In this document: positions 7,156 to 11,783 of the stretch, piece after piece
Numbering within the stretch: the stretch's first letter is position 1
How the letters are laid out: each line of letters opens with the position of its first letter
Source: Burkholderiaceae bacterium
GTDB taxonomy: Bacteria; Pseudomonadota; Gammaproteobacteria; Burkholderiales; Burkholderiaceae_F
Length of the DNA: 11,783 bases
Direction: 5' to 3'
Assembly: GCA_013696665.1 (NCBI GenBank)
Contig: JACCYC010000061.1
Span: 1-11,783 of the forward strand
Program-made: the position numbers and the translations under genes
Notes under the pieces: model-generated
Told to the model about the DNA's origin: nothing
Database searches by the model: none
What the model saw: only the letters and a program-made list of their open reading frames with translations

Positions 7156-8085
7156 TCAGGCGCGATCGGCCACGCGTTCGCCCAGAAGCCCGGATGGCCG
7201 GAAGATCAGCACGCCCACCAAGACGAGGAAGGCGAAGATGTCCTGGTAGTGCGAACCAAGAATTCCGTTGGTCAGATCGCCAATATATCCCGCGCCCAAC
7301 GCTTCGATGAGCCCGAGCAGCAATCCACCCACCATCGCGCCCGGTATGTTGCCGATGCCGCCAAGAACTGCCGCCGTGAAAGCTTTTAACCCGGGTGTGA
7401 ACCCCATGAAGAAGTGCGCAGTTGAATACGTTGCCGCCCACATCACGCCCGCGACCGCTGCGAGCCCAGCTCCAATTGCAAACGTCAGGGCGATAACGTA
7501 GTTCGGGTTCACGCCCATCAAACCGGCAACACGCGGATTTTCTGCCGTAGCGCGCATTGCGCGGCCAAGCTTGGTGCGATTAACGAGCACCATCAGCGCG
7601 ATCATGATCACCGCCGATGTGCCGATGACGAGCGCGCGAGTGGTCGTGATAGTCGCGCCGAAAATTTCTATCGGGCGATCGTCAAGCAGCGTCGGAAAGG
7701 TCAGAAAGTTTCTGCCCCACACGATCATCGCGAACGTCTGCAGCAGGATCGAAACGCCGATTGCGGTGATCAGCGGCGCCAGCCTCGGTGCATTTCGCAG
7801 CGGTCGATACGCTACGCGCTCGATGATCAGGCTGACCACAATGCATACCGGAATCGCGACCAGCACACCCACCAGCAACAGCAGCCAACCGGGTGCACCG
7901 ACGAAGATCGGCTGCAGAAAAAGAATGGTCGACAGCGCTGTCAGGGCCCCGACCATCAGCACATCGCCGTGTGCAAAGTTGATCAGGTTCAGGATCCCGT
8001 AGACCATTGTGTAGCCCAACGCGATCAGTGCATACATGCTGCCTAGTACAAGGCCGTTAATGATCTGCTGCCAAAGAAGTTCCAT
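7156..8085 (-). CDS. livH: Branched-chain amino acid ABC transporter, permease LivH
   Basis: A 309-residue permease, the partner of LivM. The start LLWQQIINGLVLGSMYALIA is followed by the family signature GYTMVYGILNLINFAHGD (24-41), ITAIGVSILLQ (106-116), the coupling loop GRAMRATAENPRVAGLMGVN (174-193), and LGGIGNIPGAMVGGLLLG (241-258). The C-terminus is IFRPSGLLGERVADRA. About eight membrane segments are expected. ATG at 8085 is preceded by AAGGG at six bases, the only good ribosome binding site among the three genes livH, livM and livG, which fits livH as the entry point for translation of the downstream block. An intrinsic terminator lies 64 bases upstream, between it and livK. Confidence 0.96.
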   Translation of the reverse strand: MELLWQQIINGLVLGSMYALIALGYTMVYGILNLINFAHGDVLMVGALTALSTILFLQPIFVGAPGWLLLLVGVLVAIPVCIVVSLIIERVAYRPLRNAPRLAPLITAIGVSILLQTFAMIVWGRNFLTFPTLLDDRPIEIFGATITTTRALVIGTSAVIMIALMVLVNRTKLGRAMRATAENPRVAGLMGVNPNYVIALTFAIGAGLAAVAGVMWAATYSTAHFFMGFTPGLKAFTAAVLGGIGNIPGAMVGGLLLGLIEALGAGYIGDLTNGILGSHYQDIFAFLVLVGVLIFRPSGLLGERVADRA

Positions 8086-8149
8086 CAGCGACCCTTACGG
8101 TTGACCAGCTTTGTAGTGACAATCATCGTAGCAAGGCACGGCCGAGGCC

Positions 8150-8179
8150 AAAAAAACGGCGCCACGCCGGCGCCGTTTT
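8150..8179 (-). terminator. Intrinsic terminator/attenuator between livK and livH
   Basis: On the minus strand AAAACGGCGCC, a 5-base loop and GGCGCCGTTTT form an 11-bp perfect stem, extended by a run of seven T (8156 down to 8150). It begins about 17 bases after the livK stop codon. This is a textbook Rho-independent structure. Because livH lies just beyond on the same strand, it most likely works as a partial terminator that leaves more livK than livHMGF message. The remaining 64 bases to livH show no convincing promoter. Confidence 0.85.
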
Positions 8180-8195
8180 ACTGGGTTAGCAACGA

Positions 8196-9398
8196 CTAGC
8201 GGACAGTGGAAACGTACGACAGCTTGCCGTCCTTGACTTCAAATATCGAAATGGCGCCGTCCTTGATGTCGCCTTTCGCGTCAAACGCAACTTTGCCTGT
8301 CAGGCCGTCATAACTGGTATCGCGCAGCGCGGCGGTGATTGCGGCACGATCAGCCTTGCCGGCCTTTTTCATCGCCTCAACAATCACATAGACCGCGTCG
8401 TAGCTGTACGGCGAATACACCTGAACATCGGTGTTAAAGCGCTTCTTGTACTTGGCTACGAAGTCGCCACCCTTGGCAAGCTTCTCCACGGCCTCACCCG
8501 CGTTCGAGCACTTGAGGATGTCGGCGGCGTTACCGGCCAACTTGATGAATTCAGGCGTGCACGTGCCGTCACCGGCAATCAACGTCGATTTCATGCCCAA
8601 CTGGCGCATCTGCTTTGCCATCGGCGCTGCGGTGGCGTCCATGCCTCCGTACATCACGACGTCGGGCTTCATCGAGCGGACTTTTGTCAGGATCGCGTTG
8701 AAGTCGCTGGCCTTGTCGTTCGTGAACTCGCGTCCGACGACCTTCAAGCCTTTTTCCTTGGCGAACTTTTCGAACTCGTCAGCGAGTCCCTGGCCATACG
8801 GCGTGCGGTCATCGATCACTGCGACCGTCTTGGCTTTCAATGGACCCGCGGCAAAGTTGGCGAGCGCGGCGCCTTGCTTGTCGTCGCGCGCGACAACTCG
8901 AAACGTGGTCTTGAAGCCCTGTTCCGTTAATTTAACGGCCGTTGCGGACGGTGAAACATGAGACAAATTGGCGTCTGAATACAGCTTGGATGCCGGAATC
9001 GTCGTGCCCGAGTTCAGGTGGCCGACCAGTGCGACGACGCCATCGTCGATCATCTTCTGCGCGACCAGTGTGCCGTCCTTGGGATCGGCCTTGTCGTCGC
9101 CGGTAACGAGATCAAGCTTGACTGTCTTGTCGCCGATTTTCACGCCGCCGGCTGCATTGATTTCCTCAACCGCAAGGCGTGCGCCGTTTTCGTTGTCTTT
9201 GCCCAAGTGCGCGATAGCGCCCGAGATCGGCCCGACGTGACCAATCTTGACGACATCAGCGGCAGGAGCGGCCGCGGCTTTAGCGGGCGCAGGCGCCGGG
9301 GTGGTAGACGCGGGTGGCGTCGCTTGCCGATTGCAAGCCGCCAGCGACAGGGCCGCGGCAACTGCAAAAGGGGTAAGTCTTAGAAGCGGGTGGTTCAT
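8196..9398 (-). CDS. livK: Branched-chain amino acid ABC transporter substrate-binding protein (predicted lipoprotein) LivK
   Basis: A 400-residue periplasmic binding protein of the type I (Leu/Ile/Val-binding) fold that delivers the substrate to LivHM. The N-terminus is a signal peptide ending in LSLAAC, a lipobox with Cys22 as the probable lipidated residue. A Pro/Ala/Thr-rich tether follows (about 25-48) before the mature fold begins at VVKIGHVGPISGAIAHLGKD. Typical family marks are ENGARLAVEEINAAGG, VVALVGHLNSGTTIPAS, LSHVSPSATAV, DDRTPYGQGLADEF and SPYSYDAVYVIVEAM. Most textbook LivK/LivJ proteins are soluble and lack the lipobox, so membrane tethering is the odd point. ATG at 9398 has GAGGAGA at six bases. 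It is the first gene of the liv cluster and has an intrinsic terminator behind it. Confidence 0.95.
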   Translation of the reverse strand: MNHPLLRLTPFAVAAALSLAACNRQATPPASTTPAPAPAKAAAAPAADVVKIGHVGPISGAIAHLGKDNENGARLAVEEINAAGGVKIGDKTVKLDLVTGDDKADPKDGTLVAQKMIDDGVVALVGHLNSGTTIPASKLYSDANLSHVSPSATAVKLTEQGFKTTFRVVARDDKQGAALANFAAGPLKAKTVAVIDDRTPYGQGLADEFEKFAKEKGLKVVGREFTNDKASDFNAILTKVRSMKPDVVMYGGMDATAAPMAKQMRQLGMKSTLIAGDGTCTPEFIKLAGNAADILKCSNAGEAVEKLAKGGDFVAKYKKRFNTDVQVYSPYSYDAVYVIVEAMKKAGKADRAAITAALRDTSYDGLTGKVAFDAKGDIKDGAISIFEVKDGKLSYVSTVR

Positions 9399-9404
9399 GG
9401 ATTT

Positions 9405-9411
9405 TCTCCTC
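9405..9411 (-). promoter_or_regulatory. Strong Shine-Dalgarno for livK
   Basis: GAGGAGA on the minus strand, six bases before the livK ATG. It is the strongest ribosome binding site in the liv cluster, in line with high production of the binding protein. Confidence 0.75.
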
Positions 9412-9486
9412 GGCTGAATGGTTGTTTACCGACGCAATGCCCAGAGCGCCTGACATTCCAGGAGGGCGAGGCCGACGAACGGCGGA

Positions 9487-9514
9487 ATTGTACTCACCGC
9501 GCAGAGCGCGGCAA
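9487..9514 (-). promoter_or_regulatory. Candidate sigma-70 promoter for livK with inverted repeat in the spacer
   Basis: On the minus strand TTGCCG (9514-9509) and TACAAT (9492-9487) are separated by 16 bases, giving nine of twelve matches to the sigma-70 consensus. Transcription would start near 9480, with an ~80-base leader before livK. A perfect inverted repeat, CCGCGC-AGA-GCGCGG (9497-9511), sits in the spacer and touches the -35, a place where a regulator could bind. GC-rich repeats also occur by chance in such DNA. The rest of the 229-base livK/dadA spacer shows no other element I can support, and no clear dadA promoter. Confidence 0.4.
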
Positions 9515-9627
9515 GCAAGCATTGGTTATCGGTCGGTTAACGACGGAAGGGACAAACGCCAAACAGCCTTGTTGTGGCACGGACTTCGTACACTGCGCGA
9601 TCTCAAAGTCAGCAATGGATAGCGGCC

Positions 9628-10896
9628 GTGCGGGTATTGGTTCTCGGAGCGGGCGTGGTCGGTGTGACGTGCGCCTGGTACCTACGCGCGGCAGGCCATC
9701 AGGTCACAGTTGTCGAGCGTCAGAACGGCGTCGCGCGTGAAACGAGCTTCGCAAACGGGGGCCAGATTTCAGTCAGCCACGCCGAGCCGTGGGCCAACCC
9801 GGCCGCGCCCGGCAAAGTCGCGCAATGGCTTGGCCGGGAAGACGCGCCGTTGCTCTTTCGACCGCGGCTCGACTTCGATCAGTGGGCATGGGGCGTTGCT
9901 TTCCTGCGCGAATGTCTGCCGACGCGGACCGCTGACAACACGCGGCAACTCGTCGCGCTGGCACTGCACAGCCGCGCTCTGCTGAAGCAGTTGCGGGCCG
10001 ACCTCGCCCTCAACTACCACCACGTCGAGCTCGGCATTCTGCATTTCTACACGGCTCATGCCGACTATCAGGTGGCAAAGAAGTCAGCGGCGTTGATGCG
10101 CACGCTGGGTTGCGACCGCCGTTCCATTTCGGCTGCCGAAGCGCTGAGCCTCGAACCGGCGCTGCGATCGGTTGCGGCCCGGATCGTCGGCGCGGATTAC
10201 TGCGCTGAAGACGAGTCGGGCGATGCGCACGAATTCACGATGCAACTCGCGCAACGGTGTCTGCAGCACGAAGTTAAATTTCACTTCAACACCACGGTGC
10301 ACCGCTTGAGGATTGTCGATAGCCGCTGCCAGGGTGCCGAAGTGTTCCAGCAGCAAGGGTCCGCGCCAGGCGTGCCCACCGTGCTCGAGACCGACGCTGT
10401 CGTCGCTTGCCTCGGTGTGCAAACACCGGCGTTGCTCAAGCCGCTCGGGATTCGTTTGCAGGTCGTGCCAGCGAAAGGGTATTCGGCTACGTTTGACATC
10501 ATCGATGCGGCACGCGCGCCTTCAATCAGCCTGACCGATGACGAGTACAAGATTGTGTTTTCGAGATTTGGAAACCGGCTGCGCGTAGCCGGCACAGTCG
10601 AACTCGGCGGCGTCGGTATCGAGCTCAACCCAGCCCGTTGTGAAGCCCTAAGGCGCCGAACCGAAGAATTGTTTCCGCGCGCGTGTGACTTCTCGCAGCC
10701 GCGCTATTGGGCGGGGCTGCGGCCGCTGACGCCATCAAACGTGCCCTACCTGGGCGAGAGCCGCATCAAGGGGCTTTATCTGAACACCGGCCACGGAACT
10801 TTGGGGTGGACGCTGGCCGCGGGGAGCGGAGAGTTGATTGCGAATCTTGTTGCTGATCGACCGACTGCGGTGCCGTTGCGATCATTGGTGGCGTGA
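9628..10896 (+). CDS. dadA: D-amino acid dehydrogenase small subunit (DadA)
   Basis: A 422-residue FAD-dependent membrane-associated dehydrogenase that turns D-amino acids (D-Ala best in the known enzymes) into 2-oxo acids and ammonia and passes electrons to the respiratory quinone pool. The N-terminus VRVLVLGAGVVGVTCAWYL holds the FAD GxGxxG loop (residues 7-12). It is followed by the DadA hallmark SFANGGQISVSHAEPWANP (40-58), then AGTVELGG, and near the end GLRPLTPSNVPYLG and NTGHGTLGWTLAAGSGELIANL. The frame is open further upstream to 9574, but the GTG at 9628 with GGATAG five bases before it gives the standard start. It is divergent from livK, which suggests joint use of amino acids taken up by the Liv system. 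Alternative: another DadA-like amino acid oxidoreductase, as several paralogues are common in this order. Confidence 0.93.
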   Translation: MRVLVLGAGVVGVTCAWYLRAAGHQVTVVERQNGVARETSFANGGQISVSHAEPWANPAAPGKVAQWLGREDAPLLFRPRLDFDQWAWGVAFLRECLPTRTADNTRQLVALALHSRALLKQLRADLALNYHHVELGILHFYTAHADYQVAKKSAALMRTLGCDRRSISAAEALSLEPALRSVAARIVGADYCAEDESGDAHEFTMQLAQRCLQHEVKFHFNTTVHRLRIVDSRCQGAEVFQQQGSAPGVPTVLETDAVVACLGVQTPALLKPLGIRLQVVPAKGYSATFDIIDAARAPSISLTDDEYKIVFSRFGNRLRVAGTVELGGVGIELNPARCEALRRRTEELFPRACDFSQPRYWAGLRPLTPSNVPYLGESRIKGLYLNTGHGTLGWTLAAGSGELIANLVADRPTAVPLRSLVA

Positions 10897-10930
10897 TTGA
10901 GTCGTCGCCTGCAATAATTTTTCGGCGTGT

Positions 10931-10958
10931 AAAAAAGGGCGCACAGGTGCGCCCTTTT
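10931..10958. terminator. Bidirectional intrinsic terminator between dadA and cytochrome gene
   Basis: AAAAGGGCGCAC (10933-10944) pairs with GTGCGCCCTTTT (10947-10958). Allowing a minimum 4-base loop, the stem is 11 bp. Six A on the left flank serve as a T-tract for the minus strand, and four T plus GT follow on the plus strand. It stands between two convergent stop codons (10896 and 10976), so it can end both transcripts. Confidence 0.85.
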
Positions 10959-10975
10959 GTGCCGGCAGCGTAAAG

Positions 10976-11293
10976 CTACATCGACAAAACCCACTTGGAA
11001 AGCGCCTGGGCTTCCTGCTCACTCACCTGCGGATTTGCGGGCATCGGAATCTGCCCCCAAACACCCACGCCACCTTCACGAATCTTCTTGGCGAGCGTCA
11101 CCGGTGCGTTCTTGTCTGCCTTGTACTTTGCCGCGACATCCTTGTAGCCCGGACCTACGAGCTTCTTGTCGCTCGCGTGACACGCGAGACAGTTTTTCTG
11201 TTTGGCCAGTTCGGCACTTGCAAAAGCTGGCGTGCTAAGCGTCAGCATGCTGCACGCTGCGATCAGTGCAGCACCCGCGATTCTTTTGCTCAT
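10976..11293 (-). CDS. Class I cytochrome c, c551/c552 type
   Basis: A small periplasmic monohaem electron carrier, 105 residues from the ATG at 11293. A Sec signal peptide (MSKRIAGAALIAACSMLTLS...PAFA, cleavage near residue 25-26) is followed by the haem site CLACH (Cys35, Cys38, His39). Next come LVGPGYKDVAAKY and VWGQIPMPANPQVSEQEAQALSKWVLS, with Met84 as the probable sixth haem ligand. The pattern closely follows Pseudomonas-type cytochrome c551, which feeds terminal oxidases or nitrite reductase. Another ATG at 11305 would add MGSS; the inner start gives a cleaner signal peptide and has GGGG six bases upstream. The gene is convergent with dadA. No oxidase or nitrite reductase gene is in the window, so its partner is unknown. 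A 14-bp palindrome lies 35 bases upstream. Confidence 0.93.
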   Translation of the reverse strand: MSKRIAGAALIAACSMLTLSTPAFASAELAKQKNCLACHASDKKLVGPGYKDVAAKYKADKNAPVTLAKKIREGGVGVWGQIPMPANPQVSEQEAQALSKWVLSM

Positions 11294-11327
11294 TGAGGAC
11301 CCCATTTTAGTTCGGCCGGGGATATGC

Positions 11328-11341
11328 GGACAAATTTGTCC
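11328..11341. promoter_or_regulatory. Perfect 14-bp palindrome, candidate operator
   Basis: GGACAAATTTGTCC reads the same on both strands. It lies in the divergent region, its near edge 34 bases from the cytochrome start at 11293 and its other edge 124 bases before the tryptophan-rich gene. Its position fits control of the cytochrome gene. It does not match the FNR/DNR consensus TTGAT-N4-ATCAA, and I cannot name a regulator. The rest of 11294-11465 contains a TATATT at 11427-11432 that could be a -10 for the plus-strand gene, but it lacks a good -35. Confidence 0.45.
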
Positions 11342-11452
11342 AGCGCCCGGCTTTGTCTTAAGTTTAACGGCAAAGCCTCCGTGCGGTTGACCGGAAATGC
11401 GCGTCGTAGGCAGCCCCGTCCGCGGCTATATTCACGCTCGGTACGTGGCAAC

Positions 11453-11465
11453 GGGTGGGGCACCC
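11453..11465 (+). promoter_or_regulatory. Ribosome binding site inside a small hairpin
   Basis: GGGTG (11453-11457), loop GGG and CACCC (11461-11465) form a perfect 5-bp GC-rich stem directly before the ATG at 11466. The G-rich left arm and loop are also the only Shine-Dalgarno candidate, so the stem could mask it in the mRNA. Confidence 0.35.
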
Positions 11466-11708
11466 ATGTGGTTTATCTGGCTTGGCGTCATTTTGATCAT
11501 CCTGAAAGTTCTGGAGATCAGCGTTTTCGCGGAAGTGTCGTGGTGGTGGATCGTGAGCCCATTCGGCGTCGGCTACCTGTGGTTCGAGCTGGTCGAGAAA
11601 CGGCTCGGAATGGACAAGAAAAAGGCGTTCGACGAAATGGATAAAGCCAAGCGCGACCGCATCAAGAAACGAATGGAAGTCGACAAGAACCCGCGCGCGC
11701 GCCGGTAA
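11466..11708 (+). CDS. Small tryptophan-rich membrane protein (TIGR04438 type)
   Basis: An 80-residue protein with the layout of the small Trp-rich family known mainly from betaproteobacteria: MWFIWLGVILIILKVLEI as a first membrane segment (about 1-20), then FAEVSWWWIVSPFGVGYLWFE with a Trp triplet at 26-28 as a second hydrophobic stretch (about 24-41). A strongly charged, helical C-terminal tail is rich in Lys, Arg and Asp (45-80). The function of the family is unknown. The frame extends upstream to 11397, but the extra residues are not family-like and the ATG at 11466 gives the usual MWF start. It is probably an inner-membrane protein with a cytoplasmic basic tail. It is divergent from the cytochrome c gene. 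Confidence 0.88.
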   Translation: MWFIWLGVILIILKVLEISVFAEVSWWWIVSPFGVGYLWFELVEKRLGMDKKKAFDEMDKAKRDRIKKRMEVDKNPRARR

Positions 11709-11738
11709 TCAATCGGGAATTTATGTTTGATTGATGCG

Positions 11739-11783
11739 CTAGCCGAACAGATTCGCGTCGGTGATTGCGCCTTTGCTCGCCGT
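11739..11783 (-). CDS. Probable 3' end of a minus-strand gene (truncated by window)
   Basis: On the minus strand the last 14 codons of the window are open and end with TAG (11741-11739), reading TASKGAITDANLFG. The sequence looks like a plausible protein C-terminus, and the place after a convergent gene fits, but 14 codons are too few to prove coding or name a product. Between it and the tryptophan-rich gene a weak AT-rich inverted repeat (ATCAATC 11708-11714, GATTGAT 11729-11735) could form a poor hairpin. Confidence 0.35.
   Translation of the reverse strand, partial: TASKGAITDANLFG

Noticed and set aside
6817..7389. Open plus-strand frame of 190 codons antisense to livM/livH
   Set aside because: The composition is low-complexity and charged, and it spans the junction of two real permease genes, so it is a shadow.
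8431..8961. Open plus-strand frame of 176 codons antisense to livK
   Set aside because: It is fully inside livK, which has convincing family motifs; no ribosome binding site or recognisable domain supports it.
9569..9594. TTGTTG and TACACT as a dadA promoter
   Set aside because: The spacer is only 14 bases, too short for a normal sigma-70 promoter.
9574..9627. N-terminal extension of DadA
   Set aside because: The family starts directly with the FAD-binding strand. The GTG at 9628 has a usable ribosome binding site.
11304..11341. TTGTCC (half of the palindrome) with TAAAAT as a cytochrome promoter
   Set aside because: The spacing of 18 is acceptable, but the -10 would overlap the first possible ATG and give an almost leaderless message without the ribosome binding site, so it is unlikely.

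Overview
The window is an ordinary, gene-dense stretch of chromosome from a betaproteobacterium, most likely of the order Burkholderiales. This rests on protein style and gene content: a C-terminal half of the so-called CDP-6-deoxy-glucoseen reductase family, a YccA-like Bax-inhibitor-1 protein, a c551-type cytochrome, a DadA-type D-amino acid dehydrogenase and a small tryptophan-rich membrane protein of the TIGR04438 type. GC content is moderately high. No species can be named from sequence reading alone. I see no insertion sequence, phage gene, CRISPR array, tRNA or rRNA, and no defence or biosynthetic island.

Left part (1-3121, all plus strand): the 3' end of an FAD/NAD(P)H oxidoreductase, then a type 2 argC (arginine biosynthesis), a stand-alone transglutaminase-like protease-fold protein with a TTG start, and a LysE/RhtB-type exporter that overlaps the transglutaminase gene by 11 bases. 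A perfect 10-bp stem hairpin lies at the convergent junction with the next gene.

Middle part (3152-9398, all minus strand): read in transcription order this is livK-livH-livM-livG-livF, a complete branched-chain or related amino acid ABC importer (binding protein, two permeases, two ATPases), followed by a small tail-anchored protein of unknown function and then a YccA-like membrane protein that probably has its own promoter. An intrinsic terminator sits between livK and livH, which would let the binding protein be made in excess over the membrane complex. LivK has a lipobox and an Ala/Pro-rich linker, so it is probably a lipoprotein.

Right part (9399-11783): dadA is divergent from livK across a 229-bp intergenic region, so uptake and oxidative deamination of amino acids may be controlled together. 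dadA ends at a bidirectional terminator shared with a convergent cytochrome c551-type gene. That cytochrome gene and the tryptophan-rich gene diverge from a 172-bp region (measured from the preferred cytochrome start) holding a perfect 14-bp palindrome. The last bases probably hold the 3' tail of another minus-strand gene.

The points most worth following up are regulatory: the 14-bp palindrome before the cytochrome gene, an inverted repeat inside a candidate livK promoter, the livK/livH terminator, and the unknown tail-anchored protein behind livF. Nothing here looks like a new multi-gene system.
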